Source: Pseudomonas syringae (GTDB taxonomy: Bacteria; Pseudomonadota; Gammaproteobacteria; Pseudomonadales; Pseudomonadaceae). Taken from it: a DNA stretch of 64,000 nt. The notes under the pieces were generated by a model. The model saw nothing but the letters and a program-made list of their open reading frames with translations, searched no databases and was not told where the DNA came from. The stretch covers positions 233,924 through 297,923 of the forward strand of contig NZ_LGSI01000074.1 of the NCBI RefSeq assembly GCF_001698815.1. Direction: 5' to 3'. The position numbers and the translations under genes are program-made. Of this stretch, positions 8,728 through 17,225 are shown piece after piece. The number at the start of each line of letters is the position of its first letter. Position 1 is the first letter of the stretch.

Positions 8728-9990
8728 GTGCTCGCATCTAAAATTTTATCCATTGTGCCCTCCATGAAAATAGGGGCGTTATTCGTCCTCCTGGTGCCTT
8801 TTGCCGTACCTGCAATTGCGACAGCTCAAAGTTTGAGCTTGCCTCAGGCGATCGAAGCTGCGTTTGCCGAAAATCCAGATCTGGCTGCTGCTCGGTGGGA
8901 AATTGGCGTTGCCGAAGGCGCAAGGCAGCAGGCAGGCCTCATCCCCAATCCGGTGTTGTCCTGGGAAGCGGAAGATACACGGCGTAAGACCAGCACAACG
9001 ACCGTCATGCTGAGTCAGGCTTTGGAGCTTGGCGGGAAGCGAAGTGCCCGAATCGATGTCGCCAGTCGAGGTCAGGATGCCGCTCAGATTGAACTTGAAC
9101 GTCGTGGTAATGAACTGCGCGCCGAAGTTGTTCAAGCTTTCTATGCAGCAGTGCGTGCGCAAACGGGACTGGATCTCGCTCGGCAATCTCAAGCCTTGGC
9201 CGACCGTGGACTACAGGTGGCGAATGGTCGCATTGAAGCTGGCAAGTCATCTCCAGTCGAGGCCACCCGTGCCCAGGTACAGCTGGCGGAAACGAATCTG
9301 CAGGTGCGCCGAGCAGAGACGTTGAAAGCCAATAGTTACCGCGAGTTGGCTCGGGCAACCGGGTCTTCGACAACGCAGTTTGATCGTCTTGAGTACACCG
9401 ACCCCTCGCCTGGAAAATCGCCCTCATCTGCGAAAATGTTGGTAGCCATAAATCAGTCAGCAGAATTGCGCTTGGCACAGGCGCAGATTGAAGAACGTGA
9501 TGCTCTGTTAGGTTCTGAACGGGCACAGCGCATCCCTGATCTGACCGTCAGCATCGGCAGCCAGTACAGCCGCGAAGACCGTGAGCGCGTCAATGTTGTT
9601 GGCCTGTCGATGCCTCTCCCGCTTTTTAGCCGAAATCAAGGCAACGTGCTTTCGGCATCACGCCGGGCGGATCAAGCCCGTGATCTGCGTAACGCCGTGG
9701 AGCTTCGGTTGCGCACTCAAACCCAGACTGCACTCGATCAGTGGGCCACTGCTTCGCGAGACGTCGAGTCATTCAACACGGTGATTTTGCCATCGGCACA
9801 AAACGCGGTCGATACCGCCACGCGTGGGTTCGAGATGGGCAAATTCGGCTTCCTTGAAGTTTTGGACGCTCAGCGCACCTTGATTGCCGCCCGTGGCCAG
9901 TACCTCGAATCGCTGGCGACCGCCACTGACGCGAGAGTCGCCATCGAGCGCATCTACGGCGATCTGAACCAATTCAGTACCAATCCTTAA
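8728..9990 (+). CDS. czcC: Outer-membrane efflux factor of the Czc system
   Basis: This 420-residue protein of the TolC/OEP family has a signal peptide of about 34 residues (cleavage near ATAQS) and two repeated coiled-coil efflux-protein domains (about residues 40-215 and 235-410). The C-terminal part has GFEMGKFGFLEVLDAQRTL, typical of CzcC/CusC proteins. It forms the outer-membrane channel of the CzcCBA complex exporting Zn, Cd and Co from the periplasm or cytoplasm. A GTG at 8728 preceded by GGAG is used as start; an in-frame ATG at 8764 lacks a clear ribosome-binding site. First gene of czcCBA. Confidence 0.87.
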   Translation: MLASKILSIVPSMKIGALFVLLVPFAVPAIATAQSLSLPQAIEAAFAENPDLAAARWEIGVAEGARQQAGLIPNPVLSWEAEDTRRKTSTTTVMLSQALELGGKRSARIDVASRGQDAAQIELERRGNELRAEVVQAFYAAVRAQTGLDLARQSQALADRGLQVANGRIEAGKSSPVEATRAQVQLAETNLQVRRAETLKANSYRELARATGSSTTQFDRLEYTDPSPGKSPSSAKMLVAINQSAELRLAQAQIEERDALLGSERAQRIPDLTVSIGSQYSREDRERVNVVGLSMPLPLFSRNQGNVLSASRRADQARDLRNAVELRLRTQTQTALDQWATASRDVESFNTVILPSAQNAVDTATRGFEMGKFGFLEVLDAQRTLIAARGQYLESLATATDARVAIERIYGDLNQFSTNP

Positions 9991-10057
9991 ATATCGTTTT
10001 TCCACGCTTATTGGCGTATCGCGATGTGCAGCAAGCACATGATCGACGGGAGTTTCC

Positions 10058-11302
10058 ATGACTAACAAACGGAGCGTTGCCATTACCTTGGCGCTGGCAG
10101 CCTTGATCGGCCTGGGTAGTTTGGCCGTAGGTAATCAGAGCGTGTCCACTGCTGCTGACGCTGAGCCCTCTGGCGCTGATCACGGAAAAGAATCAACGGA
10201 CGACCATGCCAAAGAAGGCGCAGGTAAGGAAGGAGCACACGCCGAGGGTGAGGAGGAATCCCATAAAGAGAAAGAGGGGCAACTGGAGCTCACCGCTGAA
10301 CAGATCAAAGCTGCGGGCATTGAGTTGGTCGCCTCAGCCGCGCGTCAGATGAGCACCTCCGTAATGTTCCCAGGGGAAATCAAGTTTGACGAAGACCGCA
10401 CCACCCACGTGGTACCTCGGGTGAGTGGGATCGTGAATGAGGTCAGAGTTGAATTAGGCCAGGCAGTAAAGAAAGGCCAGGTACTGGCTGTGATTGCAAG
10501 CCAGCAAATTTCTGATCAGCGCGCAGAGCTGAACTCAGCCCAGAGACGTTTGGAGCTTGCGCGCCTGACATTGCACCGCGAGAAAAAGTTGTGGGAGGAC
10601 AAGATCTCCGCTGAACAGGATTACTTGTTGGCTCGCCATGCCTTCCAGGAAGCCGACATCAGCTTGGGCAACACTCGCCAGAAGCTGAGCGCGATTGGTG
10701 CAAGCCTTTCTCCCTCTGCGGGCAACCGTTATGAGCTTATCGCCCCATTTGACTCTGTCATTGTCGAGAAGCATCTGGGCATCGGTGAAGTTGTCACGGA
10801 GGCGAGCTCTGCCTTCACGCTTTCGGACTTGTCTCGGGTGTGGGCCACCTTTGGCGTCACTCCGAAGGATTTGAACAAGGTCGTAGTCGGCCGATCGGTG
10901 ACCATAAGCGCACCTGACATGGATGCCCAAGTGGAAGGGCGTGTTGGCTACGTAGGTAGCCTTCTTGGCGAGCAGACCAGGGCAGCTGTCGTCCGCGTCA
11001 CCCTGGCTAACCCTCAAGGCTCTTGGCGTCCGGGGCTATTTGTTTCCATCGACGTGAAGGCAGATAAAGCCAATGCGGCCGTGAGCGTTCCCGAAGCCTC
11101 CATTCAGTCCGTTGAAGACAAGCCCTCCGTGTTTGTTCGCAATGAAGAAGGTTTCAAGTTACAGCCGGTGAAAGTGGGTCGCCGCGATGGTGGCTTTGTA
11201 GAGATTACCGAAGGCTTGGCTGCCGGCACGCAAGTGGCTGCTGCTGGCAGTTTCATTCTCAAGTCGGAGCTGGGTAAAGGCTCTGCTGAGCATGCCCATT
11301 GA
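10058..11302 (+). CDS. czcB: Periplasmic adaptor (membrane fusion protein) CzcB
   Basis: This 414-residue adaptor has an N-terminal membrane anchor/signal (residues 6-30). A His/Asp/Glu/Lys-rich linker (about 38-75, GADHGKES through EEESHKEKEG) may bind metal. Barrel-sandwich and coiled-coil domains (VVPRVSGIVNEVRVELGQAVKKGQVLAVI) and a C-terminal beta-barrel follow. It bridges CzcC and CzcA. Its start lies 68 bases after czcC and its stop 24 bases before czcA, consistent with one transcript. Confidence 0.9.
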   Translation: MTNKRSVAITLALAALIGLGSLAVGNQSVSTAADAEPSGADHGKESTDDHAKEGAGKEGAHAEGEEESHKEKEGQLELTAEQIKAAGIELVASAARQMSTSVMFPGEIKFDEDRTTHVVPRVSGIVNEVRVELGQAVKKGQVLAVIASQQISDQRAELNSAQRRLELARLTLHREKKLWEDKISAEQDYLLARHAFQEADISLGNTRQKLSAIGASLSPSAGNRYELIAPFDSVIVEKHLGIGEVVTEASSAFTLSDLSRVWATFGVTPKDLNKVVVGRSVTISAPDMDAQVEGRVGYVGSLLGEQTRAAVVRVTLANPQGSWRPGLFVSIDVKADKANAAVSVPEASIQSVEDKPSVFVRNEEGFKLQPVKVGRRDGGFVEITEGLAAGTQVAAAGSFILKSELGKGSAEHAH

Positions 11303-11326
11303 CCTGCGTCGTACGAGTAAAACTCT

Positions 11327-14300
11327 ATGTTTGAACGGTTGATTAAATTTGCGATAGAACAGCGCATCGTTGTGATGCTTGCTGTTCTACTCATGGCTGG
11401 GCTCGGCATTGCCAGCTACCAGAAACTCCCCATCGATGCAGTACCTGACATCACTAACGTGCAGGTGCAAATCAATACCTCGGCTCCGGGCTTTTCGCCG
11501 CTAGAGACCGAGCAGCGTATTACTTTCTCGATTGAAACCAGCATGGCGGGCCTTCCCGGGCTACAGCAGACCCGTTCGCTGTCGCGTTCGGGACTGTCTC
11601 AGGTCACGGTCATCTTTGAAGATGGCACCGACCTATTTTTCGCCCGTCAGTTGGTAAGCGAGCGTTTGCAAATTGCCAAGGATCAGCTGCCAGAAGGCGT
11701 TGATGCGGTAATGGGCCCCATCTCTACTGGGCTCGGCGAGATCTTTCTGTGGACAGTCGAGGCCGAGGAGGGGGCGCTGAAGGACGACGGAACTGCCTAC
11801 ACGCCAACCGATCTGCGGGTGATACAAGACTGGATCATCAAACCGCAGCTGCGTAACGTAAAAGGCGTTGCTGAGATCAATACCATTGGTGGGTTTGCCA
11901 AGCAGTATCAGATTGCGCCAGACCCCAAAAAGCTGGCGGCGTACAAGCTGACGCTGAACGACCTGGTTGCAGCATTGGAGCGAAACAATGCGAACGTCGG
12001 CGCTGGCTACATCGAGCGCGGTGGCGAGCAATTGCTGATCCGCGCACCGGGTCAGCTCGGTACGGTGCAGGACATCGCCAACATCGTCATTGCCAATGTG
12101 CAGGGCACGCCTATCCGCGTCAGCAGCGTCGCTGATGTTGGCATAGGCAAAGAGCTACGTTCGGGAGCGGCAACTGAAAACGGCCGTGAGGTGGTGCTGG
12201 GCACTGTCTTTATGCTGATTGGCGAAAACAGCCGCACCGTTTCTCAGGCCGTTGCGGCCAAACTTGCTGATATCAATCGCTCGCTTCCAGAAGGCGTCAA
12301 GGCGGTCACTGTTTACGACCGTACCAACCTAGTCGAAAAAGCGATTGCGACGGTGAAGAAGAACCTGGTCGAAGGGGCGATTCTGGTTATCGCGATCCTC
12401 TTCCTTTTCCTGGGCAACATTCGCGCCGCGCTGATCACCGCCATGGTGATTCCTCTGGCCATGCTGTTCACCTTTACGGGCATGTTCACCAACAAAGTCA
12501 GTGCCAACCTGATGAGTCTGGGAGCATTGGACTTCGGCATCATCGTTGACGGCGCAGTCGTTATCGTCGAGAACGCGATCCGTCGACTGGCCCATGCCCA
12601 GCAAAAGCATGGCCGGATGTTGACCCGCTCTGAACGCTTTCATGAAGTGTTTGCTGCTGCGAAAGAGGCCCGTCGGCCACTCATTTTCGGCCAGCTGATC
12701 ATCATGGTCGTGTATTTGCCAATCTTCGCGCTGACTGGTGTGGAAGGCAAAATGTTCCACCCGATGGCGTTTACGGTTGTCATCGCGCTGCTCGGGGCCA
12801 TGATTCTTTCGGTGACCTTCGTACCTGCCGCCATTGCCATGTTTGTGACGGGTAAGGTCAAGGAGGAGGAAGGTTTCGTGATGCGCACGGCTCGCCTGCG
12901 CTACGCACCGATTTTGACCTGGGTATTGGGTCATAGAGCGATAGCGTTTTCGCTAGCGTTCGTGTTGATCGTCTTGTCTGGATTCACTGCAAGTCGAATG
13001 GGCAGTGAGTTCGTCCCAAGCTTGAGTGAAGGGGATTTTGCCCTGCAGGCACTTCGAGTTCCGGGTACCAGCCTGACTCAGTCGGTAGAAATGCAGCAGC
13101 ACCTTGAGAAGGCGATCATTGAAAAGGTGCCTGAAGTTGAACGTATGTTTGCCCGGACGGGTACGGCGGAAATTGCCGCCGATCCTATGCCGCCAAACAT
13201 CTCCGACAGCTACGTCATGCTCAAACCGCAAAGCCAGTGGCCTGATCCGGGCAAGTCCCGCGAGACGCTGATTGCCGAATTGCAGCAAGCCGCTGCTAGC
13301 GTGCCGGGCAGCAACTACGAGCTCTCTCAACCGATCCAACTGCGTTTCAACGAACTGGTATCTGGTGTTCGAAGTGATGTCGCGGTGAAGGTCTTCGGCG
13401 ACGACATGGACGTGTTGAATCAGACGGCCGCTAAAATTGCCGCCACGATGCAGAAGGTGCCTGGATCCTCTGAGGTCAAGGTCGAGCAAACCACCGGCTT
13501 GCCTGTTCTGACGATCAACATCGATCGTGACAAGGCGGCGCGTTATGGCCTTAACGTTGGAGACGTGCAGGACGCACTTGCCACGGCAGTAGGTGGTCGC
13601 CAGGCCGGTACTCTCTATGAGGGTGATCGTCGCTTCGACATGGTCGTGCGTCTGTCGGACAAGCTACGCACAGATGTTGCCGGGCTTTCCAGTCTGCTCA
13701 TTCCGATACCCGCCACCGCCGGTAGCAGCAATCAGCAGATCGGCTTTATCGCGCTGTCCCAGGTTGCAACGCTGGATCTGGTGCTCGGGCCAAACCAGAT
13801 CAGTCGTGAGAACGGCAAGCGTTTGGTGATAGTCAGCGCCAACGTAAGGGGTCGTGATCTAGGTTCATTTGTACAAGAAGCGGGTGAGAGCATCGCGAGC
13901 GGTGTAGATATTCCTGCCGGCTACTGGACGAGTTGGGGCGGCCAATTTGAACAGCTGCAATCTGCTGCCAAGCGTTTGCAAATTGTGGTGCCGGTGGCTT
14001 TGCTGATGGTGCTGGCCTTGCTGTTCATGATGTTCAACAACCTGAAGGACGGCTTGCTGGTCTTTACAGGTATCCCGTTCGCCCTGACCGGCGGCGTCAT
14101 GGCGCTCTGGTTGAGAGACATCCCCTTGTCCATCTCGGCAGGCGTTGGCTTTATCGCGTTGTCAGGTGTCGCCGTACTGAACGGTTTGGTGATGATTGCC
14201 TTTATTCGTAACCTGCGCGAGGAAGGCCGCTCACTTGGCGATGCGATCAACGAGGGTGCCCTGACACGTCTGCGTCCTGTTTTGATGACAGCGTTAGTAG

Positions 14301-14467
14301 CTTCTCTGGGGTTCATCCCCATGGCGCTGGCGACTGGCACTGGGGCAGAGGTACAGCGTCCGTTGGCGACGGTTGTGATCGGCGGAATACTATCCTCTAC
14401 CGTACTGACGCTGCTTGTTCTTCCCGCGTTGTATCAATGGGCCCATCGACGAGACGAAGAGGACTGA
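11327..14467 (+). CDS. czcA: Heavy-metal RND efflux pump CzcA
   Basis: This 1046-residue RND transporter of the heavy-metal efflux subfamily has 12 predicted membrane segments and two large periplasmic loops. The proton-relay signature of the Czc type is seen in segment 4, GALDFGIIVDGAVVIVENA: Asp402, Asp408 and Glu415, the same numbering as characterised CzcA proteins. The CusA/SilA copper/silver pumps differ at this motif, so divalent Zn/Cd/Co export is favoured. It is the last gene of the operon; a strong intrinsic terminator follows. Confidence 0.93.
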   Translation: MFERLIKFAIEQRIVVMLAVLLMAGLGIASYQKLPIDAVPDITNVQVQINTSAPGFSPLETEQRITFSIETSMAGLPGLQQTRSLSRSGLSQVTVIFEDGTDLFFARQLVSERLQIAKDQLPEGVDAVMGPISTGLGEIFLWTVEAEEGALKDDGTAYTPTDLRVIQDWIIKPQLRNVKGVAEINTIGGFAKQYQIAPDPKKLAAYKLTLNDLVAALERNNANVGAGYIERGGEQLLIRAPGQLGTVQDIANIVIANVQGTPIRVSSVADVGIGKELRSGAATENGREVVLGTVFMLIGENSRTVSQAVAAKLADINRSLPEGVKAVTVYDRTNLVEKAIATVKKNLVEGAILVIAILFLFLGNIRAALITAMVIPLAMLFTFTGMFTNKVSANLMSLGALDFGIIVDGAVVIVENAIRRLAHAQQKHGRMLTRSERFHEVFAAAKEARRPLIFGQLIIMVVYLPIFALTGVEGKMFHPMAFTVVIALLGAMILSVTFVPAAIAMFVTGKVKEEEGFVMRTARLRYAPILTWVLGHRAIAFSLAFVLIVLSGFTASRMGSEFVPSLSEGDFALQALRVPGTSLTQSVEMQQHLEKAIIEKVPEVERMFARTGTAEIAADPMPPNISDSYVMLKPQSQWPDPGKSRETLIAELQQAAASVPGSNYELSQPIQLRFNELVSGVRSDVAVKVFGDDMDVLNQTAAKIAATMQKVPGSSEVKVEQTTGLPVLTINIDRDKAARYGLNVGDVQDALATAVGGRQAGTLYEGDRRFDMVVRLSDKLRTDVAGLSSLLIPIPATAGSSNQQIGFIALSQVATLDLVLGPNQISRENGKRLVIVSANVRGRDLGSFVQEAGESIASGVDIPAGYWTSWGGQFEQLQSAAKRLQIVVPVALLMVLALLFMMFNNLKDGLLVFTGIPFALTGGVMALWLRDIPLSISAGVGFIALSGVAVLNGLVMIAFIRNLREEGRSLGDAINEGALTRLRPVLMTALVASLGFIPMALATGTGAEVQRPLATVVIGGILSSTVLTLLVLPALYQWAHRRDEED

Positions 14468-14493
14468 AAGCACTGAGTCCATAAGGTGAAGAG

Positions 14494-14524
14494 CTCGCGG
14501 CAGTTACCTGCCGCGAGTTTTTTT
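14494..14524 (+). terminator. Intrinsic terminator after czcA
   Basis: CTCGCGGCA and TGCCGCGAG form a perfect 9-bp GC-rich stem around a GTTACC loop, followed by seven T residues. It ends czcCBA. The T run touches the stop codon of the convergent CDF gene. Confidence 0.92.
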
Positions 14525-15440
14525 ATGCATGATGTTCGTGACCTTCTTGTGCATGCTCATCATCGTGAAAGCCGTCATGCTCAAGTTGAATGGTGGAGTG
14601 GCCAATCTCATGGTTCTGACTGACTGAGTTTGTAACCTGACTCAGAATGTCCTGCCCATCTAGTGCTGACTGAGAGACAACCACATGAACGCTCATGACG
14701 TTCTTGCCGCTGGTGACCGACCAGACGTGAAGGTCATGGATGGTTACGACCCCCTCAACTGCCAGGATGGTCTGCTCAACCTTTTCTAGGTCGACACCGT
14801 TTGGCACACCCTCCAAAAGCACATTCATGCTTTCACGCAGCAGAGTCCAGGTTCTGGGTAGTACCCATAAACCAATCCCGGCGGCAACGATAGAATCCAC
14901 CCACGCCCAACCCGTGAAACGGATAACCAATGCCGCAATGATCACACCGAGCGAGCCGAGCATATCGCTCCAAACCTCTAGATAGGCACCTTTCACATTC
15001 AAACTTTCGCCGCTGGCAGACCCTAGCAGGCGCATGGAAATAAGGTTGACCACCAGGCCCAGAACAGCGATCACGAGCATTCCCGTTGACTGAATCGGAG
15101 CGGGAGTCACGAGCCGTTGATAGGCTTCATAAAGGATGTACATCGCAACGAGGAAAAGCAGAATGGCGTTGAACGTCGATGCCAATATCTCAAATCTGGC
15201 GTAGCCAAATGTTCGGTTGCGATCTGCAGGACGTTTTGCTATCTGGAAGGCTAGAAGCGAGATCGCCAACGCAGCCGAATCGGTAAACATGTGCGCCGCA
15301 TCGGAGAGGAGGGCCAAGCTGCCAGTGATCCAGGCGCCAATGACTTCAGCGATCATGAATGCCGTGGTGAGCCCTAATGCGAGTAAAAGCTTTTTCTCAT
15401 GTCCGGCGCGTACTTCGCCATGGCTGTGGCCTGAGCTCAT
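14523..15440 (-). CDS. czcD: Cation diffusion facilitator (CzcD type)
   Basis: This 305-residue inner-membrane transporter has six membrane segments. Segment 2 has the HMFTD metal site (LLSDAAHMFTDSAAL) and segment 5 the paired site (VWSDMLGSLGVI). A cytoplasmic C-terminal domain contains the HDLHVWSVTSGKNVMSVHVVV motif. Both ends are His-rich (GHSHGEVRAGHE at the N-terminus, EHAQEGHEHHA at the C-terminus), typical of zinc exporters of this family. It is convergent with czcCBA and transcribed separately. It would move Zn, Cd or Co from the cytoplasm to the periplasm, feeding CzcCBA. Confidence 0.92.
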   Translation of the reverse strand: MSSGHSHGEVRAGHEKKLLLALGLTTAFMIAEVIGAWITGSLALLSDAAHMFTDSAALAISLLAFQIAKRPADRNRTFGYARFEILASTFNAILLFLVAMYILYEAYQRLVTPAPIQSTGMLVIAVLGLVVNLISMRLLGSASGESLNVKGAYLEVWSDMLGSLGVIIAALVIRFTGWAWVDSIVAAGIGLWVLPRTWTLLRESMNVLLEGVPNGVDLEKVEQTILAVEGVVTIHDLHVWSVTSGKNVMSVHVVVSQSALDGQDILSQVTNSVSQNHEIGHSTIQLEHDGFHDDEHAQEGHEHHA

Positions 15441-15531
15441 AGTGCAATCCTTGGATGGGAGAGGGTGTCAGAGGATGGGGTTGTGACATATAAAATGAAA
15501 AGAGCGTTCAAGTCATTTCATTAAAAAAGGC

Positions 15532-15602
15532 AAAAAAAAACGCCCCGGGGGGCGCTTAAAGTATTCACCTTAACCAAAGGAGCTGTTGAGCTACTAAAGG
15601 CG
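15532..15602 (-). ncRNA. Conserved 3'-UTR hairpin plus terminator (copy A)
   Basis: Read on the minus strand, directly downstream of the small secreted-protein gene: ATTCGCCTTTAGTAGCTC, then GCTCC, then TTAAGGTG, which folds as a hairpin closed by CGCCTT/AAGGTG. An intrinsic terminator follows (CGCCCC/GGGGCG and nine U residues). A near copy with one compensating stem change lies at 17076-17137 below the OprD gene. I do not recognise the family. Confidence 0.6.
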
Positions 15603-15623
15603 AATTATGCTGAAGGCAATGAT

Positions 15624-15839
15624 TTAGCCTTCGGTTTTTTTCAGCTGTTCAGCGCGAGATTTCTCGTCAGCGCTAACGTACCGTGAGGCATCGTTGCTGT
15701 TTTGACCGTCGAATCGCGCTTCTTGGGCAATCCGCATTTTTTGAGCCGCTTGATTTGATCTTTCGCTACCGTCTTGAGCGAAGGCTGCAGTACAAGACAA
15801 GGCAACAGCTGCGAAAACCATCGATTTGATCAGATTCAT
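15624..15839 (-). CDS. Small secreted protein of the metal block
   Basis: This 71-residue protein begins MNLIKSMVFAAVALSCTAAFAQ, a clear signal peptide cleaved after about residue 21. The mature peptide of about 50 residues is highly charged (SERSNQAAQKMRIAQEARF, then KSRAEQLKKTEG) with no cysteine. It is probably periplasmic. The start was moved inward from a longer frame because the signal peptide begins at this Met. A candidate CzcR-like palindrome lies 108-123 bases upstream and a structured 3' UTR downstream. Function unknown. Confidence 0.7.
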   Translation of the reverse strand: MNLIKSMVFAAVALSCTAAFAQDGSERSNQAAQKMRIAQEARFDGQNSNDASRYVSADEKSRAEQLKKTEG

Positions 15840-15946
15840 AGTGATAACCGTGTAGGTGAATGGCAGTACCTGCGGGGCGTACAATCGTCCCTTAGGAATT
15901 GAGGTTGATAATACGTTGAGCTTGCTAACAGGAAGGTGAGCGGATA

Positions 15947-15962
15947 ATTACAATATTGTTAT
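15947..15962. promoter_or_regulatory. Candidate CzcR/CopR box between divergent small genes
   Basis: ATTACAA-TA-TTGTTAT is a 7-2-7 palindrome with one mismatch. It lies between the divergent starts of the 71-residue secreted protein (15839, minus) and the DUF2790 gene (16083, plus), so it could serve either. It resembles the CusR/CopR type of heavy-metal response-regulator box. Confidence 0.5.
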
Positions 15963-16082
15963 GAAGCCTTGGAGGCAGGTATGGCTCTGCAGGTGTAGAC
16001 ATGTCCAAATGGTAATTTTGGTGCAACGTTCCAGTTAGTGGTGGGCTGTTAACTTAAGGCATCACTCAATTGGAGACATACT

Positions 16083-16409
16083 ATGCGTATCGCCAAGTCA
16101 CTGGTTTTTGCCCTTGCTGTCCTTTCGCCAATGGCATCATTTGCGTATTCTGACGATGTATCGGTTAAGGACATTTTAACTGAGCACCAAGCGATCACTT
16201 GGAAGTATGCTGAAAAATCACAGAAGGTCGTTCCGCCTATCGTTGATTACAAATATGGCATGAAGCTCGATATTGCAAAGGTCGTACGTACGTCTCCAGA
16301 TCTGCGGACTTGTAAGGTCATACCACAACTGATGACTTATGAAGATTCCAGCGGCAAGCTTAATACCGTTAAGTACCAGATCATGAGTGGTTGCAGAGGT
16401 AAAAATTGA
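16083..16409 (+). CDS. DUF2790-family secreted protein
   Basis: This 108-residue protein has a signal peptide of about 21 residues (LAVLSPMASFAYS). The DUF2790 core common in Pseudomonas includes YGMKLDIAKVV and the C-terminal KVIPQLMTYEDSSGKLNTVKYQIMSGC. Two cysteines in the mature part could form a disulphide in the periplasm. Function is unknown; several family members are reported as metal- or stress-induced. Position in the czc block beside a shared regulatory site suggests metal control. An intrinsic terminator follows. Confidence 0.82.
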   Translation: MRIAKSLVFALAVLSPMASFAYSDDVSVKDILTEHQAITWKYAEKSQKVVPPIVDYKYGMKLDIAKVVRTSPDLRTCKVIPQLMTYEDSSGKLNTVKYQIMSGCRGKN

Positions 16410-16452
16410 CGCTGATCTATGGAGGCGTTCATGTTTGCACCTTCTTCAGCCG

Positions 16453-16476
16453 AAAGCGGCCTCTAAGGCCGCTTTT
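16453..16476 (+). terminator. Intrinsic terminator after the DUF2790 gene
   Basis: AAGCGGCC and GGCCGCTT form an 8-bp stem with a TCTAA loop, followed by TTTTA. It lies about 45 bases after the stop codon. Confidence 0.82.
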
Positions 16477-16637
16477 ATCGTATGCGTTGAGTTACCAGGT
16501 GGGGCCTGCGGGACTGACGAGGGTTGAGTTACTTGCCTATTTTTTTAGATTTCGGAAAAAATCGCCGAGCAGTACGTTTTTCATTATCACTTAAGAATAT
16601 CTCTACGCGCTAATTAGACATATGAAGGATCGTATTC

Positions 16638-16973
16638 ATGTCGATATTGCGTGCACTTCCATCTTTGGCGCTCTTTATGCTGCTGCCGATGACCTCTCTA
16701 TGGGCTGCTGACAGCCTCGCTTCGCTGCCCACTGAGCGCTACGCATTTACCGCCCAGCCATTAGCGTCTGCGCTGGCTCAATTCGCCCGGCAGAATCATT
16801 TGCAAATGAGCGTTGATGCGAAACTTCTACAGGACAAGATGGCTCCGGCACTCAATGGCGAACTCAACGAGCAGAATGCGTTGACTCAATTGCTGCGTGA
16901 CTCCGGCCTGGACTGGTCGATCACGTCTGAGCGCACCCTATTGCTGTATCCGCGCGCTAACAACGATCGCTGA
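16638..16973 (+). CDS. Stand-alone secretin/TonB short N-terminal (STN) domain protein
   Basis: This 111-residue protein has a signal peptide (residues 1-24, cleaved near LWAAD) and then one STN domain: YAFTAQPLASALAQFARQNHLQMSVDAKLLQDKMAPALNGELNEQNALTQLL through DWSITSERTLLLYP. STN domains normally sit at the N-terminus of TonB-dependent transducers, where they contact an anti-sigma factor, or of secretins. Here the protein ends right after the domain and no receptor sequence follows, so it is either a free periplasmic STN protein or the stub of a deleted receptor gene. The stop is clean, and the fold looks complete. Confidence 0.75.
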   Translation: MSILRALPSLALFMLLPMTSLWAADSLASLPTERYAFTAQPLASALAQFARQNHLQMSVDAKLLQDKMAPALNGELNEQNALTQLLRDSGLDWSITSERTLLLYPRANNDR

Positions 16974-17075
16974 AACTGGCGGCTTCTTTCATCATTTTCA
17001 CCAACCATTAAGAATTGCTGACGGGCCAGTCGAGGCTGGAGTCCTTCAGTGTTTATCGGTGCATTCTACGGTCGG

Positions 17076-17137
17076 AAAAAAGGCGTCCCTAGGACGCCAA
17101 AAAACCACCTTAATTGGAGCGGGAGCTTCTAAAGGTG
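17076..17137 (-). ncRNA. Conserved 3'-UTR hairpin plus terminator (copy B)
   Basis: Minus strand, about 90 bases downstream of the OprD stop: ATTCACCTTTAGAAGCTC, then GCTCC, then TTAAGGTG, giving a CACCTT/AAGGTG stem (17106-17137). An intrinsic terminator follows (GGCGTCC, CTA, GGACGCC and six U). Sequence and layout repeat copy A at 15532-15602; only the stem closing pair and loop length differ. Confidence 0.6.
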
Positions 17138-17225
17138 AATGTTGCTTCGAGGTGTGTCCTGACGACCGAAGTCAGCATTGAGATAGGATGCCCGTTAGCT
17201 TGGTCATCAGGATTAATAAACGGTA

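Noticed and set aside
15624..15884. Longer start (86 codons) for the small secreted protein
   Set aside because: The added 15 residues precede a clear signal peptide start and have no ribosome-binding site of their own.
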